Positions 9,515 to 18,929 of a stretch of 64,000 nucleotides of DNA are shown here, one piece after another. The DNA is from Fontibacter flavus. GTDB lineage: Bacteria > Bacteroidota > Bacteroidia > Cytophagales > Cyclobacteriaceae. Both the position numbers and the translations under genes were made by a program. Under the pieces are notes generated by a model, which saw nothing but the letters and a program-made list of their open reading frames with translations, did no database searches and was not told where the DNA came from. Location of the stretch: the NCBI RefSeq assembly GCF_042432905.1, contig NZ_JBHLWI010000028.1:62001-126000 (forward strand). The letters are read 5' to 3'. Each line of letters opens with the position of its first letter. Positions within the stretch are counted from its first letter, which is position 1.

Positions 9515-12500
9515 ATGAGAAAAGCTCTACTCTTTGTGATTGCGCTTTTCGTGTTGGTTGTTTCTCATGAATCATCAGCGCAACAGCGGCAAATTTCAGG
9601 GACTGTAATTTCCGGAGAGGATAACTTCCCATTACCAGGGGTGAACATTCTGGTGAAGGGAACTACCCGAGGAGCGATTACAGATTTGGATGGAAAGTAT
9701 TCTATCCAAGCAGGTCCAGGTGAAACCCTGGCATATTCATTTGTTGGTTTTGTTACCCAGGAAATTGTTGTCGGTAACAATCAACAAATCAACGTAACAT
9801 TGATGCCTGATTCCAAAGTATTGGGAGAAGTATTGGTTGTTGGTTATGGTAGTACTACCAAAGGTGACCTTACCGGTAACGTCGCTTCAGTAAAGGGAGC
9901 TGACCTGGCCTCTATTCCAGTTCCTAACTTCCAGGAGGCCCTTCAGGGAAGAATGGCTGGTGTATTCGTGGAATCATCAAGCGGTAAGCTAGGTGAAGGT
10001 GTCAAGATCCGAGTAAGAGGTACTACCTCTATTTCCGGTGGTAATGATCCTCTATATGTGATTGACGGTATTCCAATGACTACCGGCGGCGGTATTGGTT
10101 ACTATAACCCAATGTCGGATATCAACTTCAACGATATTGAGTCATTTGAAGTATTGAAAGATGCATCGGCTGCGGCCATCTATGGTGCCCGTGCAGCGAA
10201 CGGTGTGGTGTTGATCACTACCAAATCCGGAGCTAAAGGAAAGACCAAATTCAATGTAGGAATTCAAAGAGGTATCTCTGAGCCAACCCGTTTGAGGGAA
10301 TTTTTGAATGCCGGTGAATATGTTGAATTGATGAGGGAAGCCGGTTACAACAATGATCTTAGATTGGGTTTTGACCCGATCAATAATCCTGCTGATTATC
10401 CAGGTTCTGATCTTCAGTTTGTAGATAGCCGTTTGGATAGATACTCAGGATGGTCTGATTGGAGAACATTGGAGACTGATACTGACTGGCAAAAGCAGGC
10501 TTTCAATCCTAAGGCAGGTACGACAAATGTGAACTTTTCCGCTTCGGGTGGTGATGACAAGACCAGGTTCTTCTTCTCTGGAGCCTATGACAAGCAGACC
10601 GGTATTATGATCCGAAATGACTTTGAAAGAATTTCAGGTCGTTTGAATTTGGATCATACAGTTACAGATAAATTCACGATTGGAGCCAATTTTGGTCTAA
10701 GTAGAACGCAGAACAACAGGTTGTCTGATGATAATCAGTTTAACAATCCAATTCAGTTGGTTGCCTTGGCACCAATTACGCCAATCCGTGATCTGAATGG
10801 ACAATTGTATGACAGACCTACCGCTACTTACTACAATAACTTGATTGATTCGGAGAATGCAGAATGGTTGAATACAACGTTCAGAAATATCACCAATGTA
10901 TTTGGTGAATATAAGTTGACCTCAAATCTGAGATTCAGATCTGAATTTGGCGTGGATATCTTCAATCAGAATGATGAGCAGTTCTTTGGATCAAGAACCA
11001 ACTTAGGTTTGTCCACAAATGGTTTTGGTAGATCAAGGTGGACCAGAATTTTGAACTACAATACCAATAATTACTTTACTTATAGTAAGGTGTTTGCTGA
11101 GCGTCATAATTTTGAAGCCATCGGTGGTATGTCTTTCCAAAGATCTGATCAGTATTTCACCTTTGTGGAAGGTCAGGAATTTCCATTGGATGAATTGAGA
11201 ACTTTGGCTTCTGCTGCTGAAATCATCGGTGGATCTTCTTCACAAACCAACTTTTCTTTCCTTTCTTACTTTACCAGAGTAAACTACAAGTACAATGAAA
11301 AGTATTTGGCAACTTTGAGTGCCAGAGTGGATGGTTCTTCAAGATTCGGTGAAAACAACAAATATGGTTTCTTTCCAGCTGCTTCAGTAGGATGGATTCT
11401 TTCTGAGGAAGGATTCCTGAAAGGTAATGAAACCCTTAGCTTATTGAAGTTAAGAGGTTCTTATGGTCTGACGGGTAATGCTGAAATCGGAAATTTTGAT
11501 CACTTGGGTCTTTATGGATCAGCTTCTTATGCCTTGATTCCGGGTTTGAGACCTACACAGATCCCTAACCCTAACCTGACTTGGGAAAAAACAGCCCAGT
11601 TGGATATTGGAGTTGAATTTGCCTTGTTCAGAGACCGAATCACAGGTGAGATTGATTACTATGACAAAAATACCACAGATTTATTGTTGAACGTGCCTGT
11701 GCCTGCTACTTCCGGTTTCTCAGTACAAAGACAGAATATTGGTAGGATGCAGAACTATGGTGTTGAATTCGTGTTGAACTCTGCGAATATTACGAATCAG
11801 AACTTCACCTGGAATACATCCATCAATTTTGCCAGAAACATCAACCGTGTAAGGGAATTGGCTCCAGGTCAGGAATCTATTCCTCCTTCTTCTTCAAGGT
11901 TCCTTAACGGCGTATTTATAGGCCAATCTATTGGTGTATTCTATGGTCCGGCTTATGCAGGTGTTGATCCAAACAATGGCGATGCCTTGTATTATGCCAA
12001 TGCCGAGAGAACTGAAACCACCAATGACTACAATGAAGCAGAAAGAATGTTTGTGGGTGACCCGAACCCGAGATTTATCGGAGGTATTACTAATAACCTG
12101 ACCTTCAAAAACTTCGACTTGAGTTTCTTGTTCCAGGGTGTATTTGGGAATGACATCTACGACGGCGGTGGAGGTTTCTTCGCTGCAAACGGGGACTGGT
12201 TTGATAACTCTACCAGGGACCAAATGGCAAGATGGAGACAGCCGGGTGATATCACCAATATTCCTCAAGCTAGATTGGGTGAATGTAACGGTTGTAATGC
12301 TTCCAGTAGATATTTGTCAGATGGAAGCTACCTAAGATTGAGAACTTTGACTTTGGGTTATTCATTGCCCAAGGCTCAGTTGGAGAAATTCAAAGTGAGC
12401 AGCTTCAGGGTCTTCTTTACTGGTCAAAATTTGTTGACTTTCACCAAGTATAGAGGATGGGATCCAGAAGTAAATGCTGATTATTTGGCGGACAACGTGT

Positions 12501-12571
12501 TCCAAGGAAATGACTTCTATTCTGCTCCGCAGGCCAGAACATTCTCAATGGGAATTAATGTCGGATTTTAA
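9515..12571 (+). CDS. SusC/RagA-family TonB-linked outer-membrane transporter 2
   Basis: A 1018-residue TonB-dependent transporter for an unknown substrate. Layout: signal peptide (about 1-22), carboxypeptidase-regulatory-like domain (about 25-105), TonB-box-like LGEVLVVGYGS, plug with RVRGTTSISGGNDPLYVIDGIP, then the barrel with terminal SMGINVGF. The second SusD begins 11 bases after the stop. Its signal-peptide coding bases nearly match those of the first susC, whereas the plug and barrel are clearly different. This points to paralogy with different substrates. No dedicated regulator is adjacent. Confidence 0.95.
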   Translation: MRKALLFVIALFVLVVSHESSAQQRQISGTVISGEDNFPLPGVNILVKGTTRGAITDLDGKYSIQAGPGETLAYSFVGFVTQEIVVGNNQQINVTLMPDSKVLGEVLVVGYGSTTKGDLTGNVASVKGADLASIPVPNFQEALQGRMAGVFVESSSGKLGEGVKIRVRGTTSISGGNDPLYVIDGIPMTTGGGIGYYNPMSDINFNDIESFEVLKDASAAAIYGARAANGVVLITTKSGAKGKTKFNVGIQRGISEPTRLREFLNAGEYVELMREAGYNNDLRLGFDPINNPADYPGSDLQFVDSRLDRYSGWSDWRTLETDTDWQKQAFNPKAGTTNVNFSASGGDDKTRFFFSGAYDKQTGIMIRNDFERISGRLNLDHTVTDKFTIGANFGLSRTQNNRLSDDNQFNNPIQLVALAPITPIRDLNGQLYDRPTATYYNNLIDSENAEWLNTTFRNITNVFGEYKLTSNLRFRSEFGVDIFNQNDEQFFGSRTNLGLSTNGFGRSRWTRILNYNTNNYFTYSKVFAERHNFEAIGGMSFQRSDQYFTFVEGQEFPLDELRTLASAAEIIGGSSSQTNFSFLSYFTRVNYKYNEKYLATLSARVDGSSRFGENNKYGFFPAASVGWILSEEGFLKGNETLSLLKLRGSYGLTGNAEIGNFDHLGLYGSASYALIPGLRPTQIPNPNLTWEKTAQLDIGVEFALFRDRITGEIDYYDKNTTDLLLNVPVPATSGFSVQRQNIGRMQNYGVEFVLNSANITNQNFTWNTSINFARNINRVRELAPGQESIPPSSSRFLNGVFIGQSIGVFYGPAYAGVDPNNGDALYYANAERTETTNDYNEAERMFVGDPNPRFIGGITNNLTFKNFDLSFLFQGVFGNDIYDGGGGFFAANGDWFDNSTRDQMARWRQPGDITNIPQARLGECNGCNASSRYLSDGSYLRLRTLTLGYSLPKAQLEKFKVSSFRVFFTGQNLLTFTKYRGWDPEVNADYLADNVFQGNDFYSAPQARTFSMGINVGF

Positions 12572-12582
12572 ATAGGAAGAAG

Positions 12583-13953
12583 ATGAAAAAATATATAGTA
12601 ATCGCATTGTTCGGTTTGACTGCTGTTTTCAGTAGTTGTGATGACCAATTGACGCTTCCCCCTCTTCAAAGTATTGACCAGGATCTGGCTTTGAGCAATG
12701 ATTCTAATGTGAAAAGGGTTTTGTTGGGTGCTTACTCTGAAATGCGTAGTGTCCAATTGTACGGCGGTAGGATTCAACTGTATTCTGAAATGCTGGGTTC
12801 CAATCGTGAAATAAGATGGGAAGGTACTTTCAACCAACCACGAGAGATGTACAACAAGCAGATTTTTGTGAACAACTCTTTTGTAGAAGGTACTTGGTCT
12901 GCAGCATACCGCGCCATCAACGTCAGTAATAACGTACTTTCTGCTTTGGATGTGGTGAATGCTGCTGATAGGGACAGAATTGAAGGAGAAGCTTTGTTTA
13001 TCAGAGGCTCCATGTACTTTGAATTGATCAAGCTGTTTGCTCTTCCTTATACAGCAGGAAATACTGGCAGTAATCTTGGAGTACCATTGGTGTTGACGCC
13101 TACAAGAGCCATAACTGATGAAAGCTTTGTGAGCAGAAATACGGTTGAGGAAGTGTACACACAAATCCTGAATGATCTGACAAGAGCAGAGAGTTTACTT
13201 CCTGCTTCTAATAGCTTCCTGGCTAGAAATTATGTGGCTGCAGCCCAGCTTTCTAGGGTATATATGCAAATGGAGCGCTATGATGCAGCAAGAGAAGCTG
13301 TTAATAGAGCCATTACTGCAGCTACTGCCAATGGCAAAAGCCTTGTGCCAGTTTACATGGATGCTTTCAATACAGATAATGATTCCAATGAAGATCTGTT
13401 TGCCATTCAGGTAAATCCTCAGGATCCTTCAAATGACATGTTCTTGTTCTATTCTCTTCCTGAGTTTGGTGCAAGAGGTGGTGATGTGGCTGTCCTCGAT
13501 GAGCACTTGACATTCTATGAAGCCGGTGATGCGAGATTGAATCAGTTTTTCTCCGGTGCAGGGGAATTGCGTACTGCCAAATGGAGAGATCAATTCAAAA
13601 ACGTCAAAGTTATGAGGTTGGCTGAATTATACCTCACCAGAGCTGAGGCTAACTTTAGGTTAGGAACGACAGTGGGAGATACGCCATTGAACGACGTGAA
13701 CAGAATCAGGGCAAGAGTAGGTCTTGCTCCATTGACTGCTGTAACTTTGGAAGCCATCTTGGCTGAAAGAAAAGTTGAATTGGCCCATGAAGGACATGCT
13801 GTTCATGATGTGAAGCGATTGAAAGGTTTTGTAAGAGACAACTCTTCTGAAACGCTTTATCAATTCAATGATCCAAGAATGGTGCTTCCTATCCCTCAAA
13901 GAGAGATGGATGCCAATCCAAATCTGGTACAAAATCCAGGTTATGGAGGCTGA
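12583..13953 (+). CDS. SusD/RagB-family lipoprotein 2
   Basis: 456-residue surface lipoprotein partner of the preceding SusC. The lipobox AVFSSC places Cys at residue 19. The classic SusD pattern is present: helical N-terminus with GAYSEMRSVQLYGGR, TWSAAYRAINVSNNVL, GEALFIRGSMYFELIKLFALPY, and the C-terminal RagB stretch with VKVMRLAELYLTRAEANFR, VNRIRARVGLAPL and LAERKVELAHEGHAVHDVKRL. It is of normal but short length for the family. A terminator follows directly, so this locus is a two-gene operon. Confidence 0.94.
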   Translation: MKKYIVIALFGLTAVFSSCDDQLTLPPLQSIDQDLALSNDSNVKRVLLGAYSEMRSVQLYGGRIQLYSEMLGSNREIRWEGTFNQPREMYNKQIFVNNSFVEGTWSAAYRAINVSNNVLSALDVVNAADRDRIEGEALFIRGSMYFELIKLFALPYTAGNTGSNLGVPLVLTPTRAITDESFVSRNTVEEVYTQILNDLTRAESLLPASNSFLARNYVAAAQLSRVYMQMERYDAAREAVNRAITAATANGKSLVPVYMDAFNTDNDSNEDLFAIQVNPQDPSNDMFLFYSLPEFGARGGDVAVLDEHLTFYEAGDARLNQFFSGAGELRTAKWRDQFKNVKVMRLAELYLTRAEANFRLGTTVGDTPLNDVNRIRARVGLAPLTAVTLEAILAERKVELAHEGHAVHDVKRLKGFVRDNSSETLYQFNDPRMVLPIPQREMDANPNLVQNPGYGG

Positions 13954-13972
13954 TAAAGCTAAATATTATAGA

Positions 13973-13999
13973 AAAGGGAGTTTTTGACTCCCTTTTTTT
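13973..13999 (+). terminator. Rho-independent terminator of the second SusCD operon
   Basis: Stem GGGAG / CTCCC, 7-base loop, followed by seven T. Confidence 0.85.
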
Positions 14000-14221
14000 A
14001 TGCCTTTGGGTTTAATTTTTTTATGATGCTAAACACTATAGATATTTGACTTCCGTAAGAAGTATGGCTGAATAGGAAAATGCAAAAGAAAATTTTAAAG
14101 ATCCCCCTTTTTTCTTCAACTGCCTTATTTTATATCGGATTATTTTCAGACCTTATCTAATAGAAAATCAAATACATTTGTATAAGCGAATATACAGTTT
14201 TCAAACATTATTTATTCGATA

Positions 14222-14229
14222 TACCTTTG
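14222..14229 (+). promoter_or_regulatory. Candidate -7 element of sucA
   Basis: TACCTTTG, an exact TAnnTTTG match 22 bases before the sucA ATG. The -33 position holds TTT rather than TTG. A second match (TACATTTG, 14173-14180) lies 50 bases further upstream. Confidence 0.45.
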
Positions 14230-14251
14230 TATAGTTAGCTAAAAATCTATC

Positions 14252-17053
14252 ATGGATAAATTCTCCTACATCTCCAATGCGCATGTGGCTTACATCGATG
14301 AGCTATATGCTGAATACAAGACCAATCCTGAATCAATAGACCCAAGTTGGAAGACATTTTTTGATGGCTTTGAGTTTGCCATAACCAAATTTGGTGAAGA
14401 TGAGGATGGTGGTGCTGCGAAAACCAACAATGGTGTTGCTGCCCAACCTGCTAAAAATGGTTCTTTGGCAACGCCAGGAACCATCATGGATATGGAGCAG
14501 CTACCAAAAGAAATTAAAGTACGTGCTTTGATCCATGCTTACAGGTCAAGAGCCCACCTCAGGTCTAAAACCAACCCGGTAAGGGAGAGAAGGGACAGAA
14601 AAGCTCTTTTGGACATTACTGATTTCGGTTTGGATCAAAATGATTTAAATACTGAATTTCAGGCCGGTAAAGAAATCGGTATTGGTACAGCTAAACTTTC
14701 TAAAATCGTAGATGCCTTAAAAATCATCTATGAAGGTGCTTTAGGGTTTGAATACCTCTACATCAGGGATCCTGAGATGTTGGATTGGTTGAAAACCAAA
14801 ATTGAAAAAGAGGCATTAGCTTTCAATCCATCTGTGGATGAGAAAAAAAGAATTTTATTTAAACTGAATCAAGCGGTAGTTTTTGAAAACTTTTTGCATA
14901 CCAAGTATTTGGGACAAAAGCGTTTTTCCTTAGAAGGTGGTGAAAGTACCATTCCGTTTTTGGATGCGGTGATCAACCATTCAGCTGACTTAGGAGTGGA
15001 AGAAGTGATGATCGGTATGGCCCACAGAGGAAGATTGAACGTTTTGTCCAACATCATGGGCAAGACCTATGAGCAGATTTTCTCTGAGTTTGAAGGTACT
15101 GCCAAACCGGATTTGACAATGGGTGATGGGGACGTGAAATACCACATGGGTTATTCCTCGGATATTATTACCACAGGAGATAAAAAAGTAAATTTAAAGT
15201 TAGCGCCAAACCCTTCACACCTCGAGGCAGTCAATCCAGTGGTGGAAGGATTTATTAGGGCGAAAATTGATTCCCAGCATAAAGGCAATTCCAAAAAGGC
15301 ACTTCCGATTTTGATCCATGGTGATGCGGCCGTTGCAGGCCAGGGTATCGTATATGAAGTGACCCAAATGGCAGGCCTTAAAGGTTACAATACCGGAGGT
15401 ACCGTGCATTTTGTCATCAACAACCAGGTTGGTTTTACGACGGATTTTGATGATGCCAGAACATCCATTTACTGTACCGACGTTGCGAAAATTATTGATG
15501 CACCGGTTATCCACGTCAATGGAGACAATGCTGAGGCAGTAGTGTTTGCAGCCAAATTGGCCGCTGAATTCCGTCAGAAATTCGATAAGGACATATTTGT
15601 GGACATGGTATGTTACAGAAGACATGGACACAACGAGTCTGACGAACCTAAATTCACCCAGCCTGAGCTGTACAACATCATTTCCAAGCATCCAAACCCT
15701 AGAGAAATCTATGTAAAAAGATTGACAGAAAGAGGGGATATCGATGCCAAGATAGCCAAGCAGATGGATGAAGAATTTCGCAATTTGCTTCAGGACAGGT
15801 TGAACATGGTAAAAGAAAAACCTCTTCCTTACCAATTCACCAAGTTTGAAAAAGAATGGCAATCACTGAGAAGATCCACTCCTGAAGATTTTGAGCAGTC
15901 TCCGGAAACAGCAATTACTTTGGAAATGGTAGAAAAAGTGGCAGATGCACTTACCACCATTCCAAAAGGTTTCAAACCGATCAAGCAGATTGAAGTACAG
16001 CTGAAGCAAAGAAAAGACATGTACTTCACATCTAAGTCCCTAAACTGGGCCGCGGCTGAACTTTTGGCTTATGGTTCTTTGCTTTTAGAGGGCAAAACTG
16101 TAAGGATCACCGGTCAGGATGTACAAAGAGGTACTTTCTCCCACAGACATGCCGTGGTACATGATTCCAATACCAACAAGCCTTATAATTTCCTGAAAGA
16201 GCTGAAAGACAGTAAGGGGCAGTTCCATATCTATAACTCCCTGCTTTCTGAATATGCAGTTTTGGGCTTTGAATATGGTTATGCCATGGCCAATCCTCAT
16301 ACTTTGGCTATTTGGGAAGGACAATTTGGTGACTTCGCCAATGGTGCCCAGACCATGATCGACCAATTCATATCTTCTGCTGAATCCAAATGGGGCAAGA
16401 TGAATGGTATCGTGATGTTGTTGCCGCATGGTTATGAAGGCCAGGGACCTGAGCACTCCAATGCACGTCCTGAAAGATTCCTGCAATTATCCGCAGAATA
16501 CAATATGGTAGTGGCCAATATTACCGAGCCTTCCAACTTCTTCCATTTATTGAGAAGACAGCTTACTTGGGAATTTAGAAAACCATGTGTGGTGATGTCT
16601 CCAAAATCATTGCTGAGACATCCTAAGGTAGTATCTCCATTGGAAGAATTCACCCACGGAAGATTCAGGGAAATTATTCTGGATTCTACCGTGAAGGCTA
16701 AAGATGTGAAGCGTATAATCCTTTGTTCCGGAAAAATTTATTATGATCTTGAAGAAGCGAGGGAAAAAGAAAAAGTAAAAGATGTGGCCATCATCAGAGT
16801 AGAGCAGCTACACCCACTTCCTAAGAAGCAGATTATTGAAGCTTTGAAAGCTTACAAAGGTGCAGAAGTAGTCTGGGTACAGGAAGAACCGGAAAACATG
16901 GGGTACTGGAACTATATATTGAGAATGTTGTACAAAGAGGTACCAATGGATCTGATTGCCAGAAAAACTTCTGCCTCTCCTGCCACAGGTTATCATAAAG
17001 TCCACGTTCAAGAACAGAATACCATTATCAATAAAGCATTAAAACTTTCATAA
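14252..17053 (+). CDS. sucA: 2-oxoglutarate dehydrogenase E1 component
   Basis: Thiamine-diphosphate-dependent E1 of the TCA-cycle 2-oxoglutarate dehydrogenase complex; it decarboxylates 2-oxoglutarate and passes the succinyl group to lipoyl-E2. The 933 residues match the usual length. The N-terminal E2-docking segment (SYISNAHVAYIDELY) is followed by a low-complexity linker and the E1 core, with MIGMAHRGRLNVL, HGDAAVAGQGIVYE (ThDP/Mg site) and RRHGHNESDEP, then the transketolase-like C-terminus with HGYEGQGPEHSNARPERFLQL. sucB follows 114 bases downstream and lpd follows that, so all three subunits of the complex sit together. Confidence 0.97.
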   Translation: MDKFSYISNAHVAYIDELYAEYKTNPESIDPSWKTFFDGFEFAITKFGEDEDGGAAKTNNGVAAQPAKNGSLATPGTIMDMEQLPKEIKVRALIHAYRSRAHLRSKTNPVRERRDRKALLDITDFGLDQNDLNTEFQAGKEIGIGTAKLSKIVDALKIIYEGALGFEYLYIRDPEMLDWLKTKIEKEALAFNPSVDEKKRILFKLNQAVVFENFLHTKYLGQKRFSLEGGESTIPFLDAVINHSADLGVEEVMIGMAHRGRLNVLSNIMGKTYEQIFSEFEGTAKPDLTMGDGDVKYHMGYSSDIITTGDKKVNLKLAPNPSHLEAVNPVVEGFIRAKIDSQHKGNSKKALPILIHGDAAVAGQGIVYEVTQMAGLKGYNTGGTVHFVINNQVGFTTDFDDARTSIYCTDVAKIIDAPVIHVNGDNAEAVVFAAKLAAEFRQKFDKDIFVDMVCYRRHGHNESDEPKFTQPELYNIISKHPNPREIYVKRLTERGDIDAKIAKQMDEEFRNLLQDRLNMVKEKPLPYQFTKFEKEWQSLRRSTPEDFEQSPETAITLEMVEKVADALTTIPKGFKPIKQIEVQLKQRKDMYFTSKSLNWAAAELLAYGSLLLEGKTVRITGQDVQRGTFSHRHAVVHDSNTNKPYNFLKELKDSKGQFHIYNSLLSEYAVLGFEYGYAMANPHTLAIWEGQFGDFANGAQTMIDQFISSAESKWGKMNGIVMLLPHGYEGQGPEHSNARPERFLQLSAEYNMVVANITEPSNFFHLLRRQLTWEFRKPCVVMSPKSLLRHPKVVSPLEEFTHGRFREIILDSTVKAKDVKRIILCSGKIYYDLEEAREKEKVKDVAIIRVEQLHPLPKKQIIEALKAYKGAEVVWVQEEPENMGYWNYILRMLYKEVPMDLIARKTSASPATGYHKVHVQEQNTIINKALKLS

Positions 17054-17057
17054 AACC

Positions 17058-17093
17058 CCTAAACCCTGTTTTCATTAGAGAACAGGGCTTAGG
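17058..17093 (+). other. Large hairpin between sucA and sucB
   Basis: CCTAA-A-CCCTGTT pairs with AACAGGG-C-TTAGG around a 10-base loop, starting 4 bases after the sucA stop. No T run follows, so it is more likely an mRNA-stabilising or partial-termination structure that adjusts subunit ratios than a full terminator. Confidence 0.6.
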
Positions 17094-17167
17094 TTTAATT
17101 TAAATCGAAACATATTAAATTAACCTTGGGCTTGCTTCGGTGAGTTTGGGGGTAAAAGAGAAAAACA

Positions 17168-18706
17168 ATGAGCCTAGAAATGAAAGTCCCTGCAGTTGGG
17201 GAATCTATCACAGAAGTAACCATTGGACAATGGTTTAAAAAAGACGGTGACCAGGTAGCCATGGATGAAGTTATCTGTGAACTGGAATCTGATAAAGCTA
17301 CTTTTGAGTTGACCGCTGAATCTGCGGGAACATTGAGAATTAAAGCTCAAGAAGGCGATACTTTAGAAATCGGTGCAGTAATCTGTGTGATTGAAGAAGG
17401 TGCCGGTGCTGGTACTACAGCCCCAGTAGCTGAAAAGAAAGAATCTTCGGCAGCTTCCGGTGGAGGTAAAACGGGCGAAATCAAAGAAATGATTGTCCCT
17501 ACGGTGGGCGAGTCCATCACTGAGGTTACCTTGGCTTCTTGGTTGAAAGCGGATGGTGATTATGTGGAATTGGATGAAATTATCGCAGAGGTAGATTCCG
17601 ATAAAGCAACTTTTGAATTGCCTGCCGAAGCAAGCGGAATTTTGAGGCATGTGGCCCAAGAAGGTGATACCTTAGAAATCGGCGGACTGATCTGTAAGAT
17701 CGAAGTAGTAGAAGGTGGTGCGCCAACTTCTGCTCATGCTTCTTCTGAACCAGCATCAAGTGCAGCAGCAGCCCCATCCGGATCAGAAACTTATGCCACA
17801 GGACATGCTTCTCCTGCAGCGTCTAAAATAATTGCTGAAAAAGGCCTGAATCCAGCGGATATTCAAGGTACAGGAAAAGATGGTAGAATTACTAAAGAAG
17901 ATGCTTTGAGCGCACAACCAAAACCTCAGGTGGCTCCTCAAGCGGCTGCCAAACCCGCTCCTTCAAAAGCGGAAGAAGCAGCTCCTGCTCCAAAAGTATT
18001 TGGCTCTAGGGAAAGCAGAAGAGAGAAAATGACTTCTTTGAGAAGAACTGTTTCCAGAAGATTGGTTTCAGTGAAAAATGAAACAGCCATGTTGACCACC
18101 TTCAATGAGGTGAATATGGCTCCAATCATGGAACTGAGAAAGAAATTCAAAGATCAGTTTAAAGAGAAACATGGTGTCAACCTTGGCTTTATGTCCTTCT
18201 TTACCAAGGCAGTTTGTGTGGCCCTTCAGGAATGGCCGGCAGTCAATGCCATGATTGATGGAAATGAGATCGTATACAATGATTTCTGCGATATTTCAAT
18301 TGCGGTATCCGCACCAAAAGGTTTGGTGGTACCAGTGATCAGAAATGCGGAGACTATGAGCTTCGAGCAGATTGAGAAGGAAGTGGTAAGATTGGCTACT
18401 AAAGCCAGGGACAATAAATTGTCCATTGAGGAAATGACTGGTGGAACCTTCACCATCACCAACGGTGGTATCTTCGGTTCTATGATGTCCACTCCGATCA
18501 TCAATGCGCCTCAGTCTGCTATTTTAGGGATGCATAACATCGTGGAGAGACCAGTGGCTGAAAATGGACAGGTGGTAATCCGTCCTATGATGTACTTGGC
18601 GCTTTCATATGACCATAGGATCATCGATGGCAGGGAGTCTGTAAGCTTCCTCGTAAGAGTGAAGCAGCTTCTAGAAGATCCGACGAGGTTGTTGTTTGGA
18701 GTTTAA
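17168..18706 (+). CDS. sucB: 2-oxoglutarate dehydrogenase E2 (dihydrolipoyl succinyltransferase) with two lipoyl domains
   Basis: Lipoate-bearing acyltransferase core of the complex. The 512 residues contain two lipoyl domains (about 1-77 and 104-178), each with an ESDKATFEL or DSDKATFEL lipoylation lysine. A peripheral E3-binding domain follows (about 215-248, ASPAASKIIAEKGLNPADIQGTG), then the acyltransferase domain (about 280-512) with the catalytic YDHRIIDGRES. Alanine/proline-rich linkers separate the domains. One lipoyl domain is the norm for SucB in proteobacteria, so the doubled arrangement is worth noting. Given sucA upstream, succinyltransferase is preferred over acetyltransferase. 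A heptamer repeat array begins 2 bases after the stop. Confidence 0.95.
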   Translation: MSLEMKVPAVGESITEVTIGQWFKKDGDQVAMDEVICELESDKATFELTAESAGTLRIKAQEGDTLEIGAVICVIEEGAGAGTTAPVAEKKESSAASGGGKTGEIKEMIVPTVGESITEVTLASWLKADGDYVELDEIIAEVDSDKATFELPAEASGILRHVAQEGDTLEIGGLICKIEVVEGGAPTSAHASSEPASSAAAAPSGSETYATGHASPAASKIIAEKGLNPADIQGTGKDGRITKEDALSAQPKPQVAPQAAAKPAPSKAEEAAPAPKVFGSRESRREKMTSLRRTVSRRLVSVKNETAMLTTFNEVNMAPIMELRKKFKDQFKEKHGVNLGFMSFFTKAVCVALQEWPAVNAMIDGNEIVYNDFCDISIAVSAPKGLVVPVIRNAETMSFEQIEKEVVRLATKARDNKLSIEEMTGGTFTITNGGIFGSMMSTPIINAPQSAILGMHNIVERPVAENGQVVIRPMMYLALSYDHRIIDGRESVSFLVRVKQLLEDPTRLLFGV

Positions 18707-18707
18707 G

Positions 18708-18777
18708 AGAGGCGAGAGGCGAGAAGCGAGAGGCTAGATTTAAGAAACAAGAAGCAAGAGGCAAGAACCAAGAGCGG
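18708..18777. repeat. Heptamer array, 10 units, AGAnnnn
   Basis: Ten consecutive 7-base units all begin with AGA, starting 2 bases after the sucB stop. Examples are AGAGGCG, AGAAGCG, AGATTTA, AGAAACA and AGAACCA. This is the longest and cleanest member of the dispersed family. Confidence 0.9.
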
Positions 18778-18878
18778 TTTCTTGTCAAATGAAATGTTTC
18801 TTGCGAAGGCTTCTCCAAAAAAGGTATAAGGTCTGATTAGTGGCCTTATGTCTTTTAACTGACGTGAATTTGATAGTT

Positions 18879-18927
18879 TATCAAGATACTGGTCTAGCGT
18901 CTAGTATCCAACATCTAATAGTCTTAA
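18879..18927. repeat. Heptamer array, reverse orientation, just before lpd
   Basis: Units such as TCTAGCG, TCTAGTA, TCCAACA and TCTAATA run in 7-base phase up to 3 bases before the lpd ATG; these are complements of AGAnnnn-type units. An open frame crosses the array, but the lpd protein fold begins only after it. Confidence 0.75.
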
Positions 18928-18929
18928 AT

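Noticed and set aside
18840..18929. N-terminal extension of lpd
   Set aside because: The extra residues come from a heptamer array, and the FAD-binding motif normally begins at the chosen Met.
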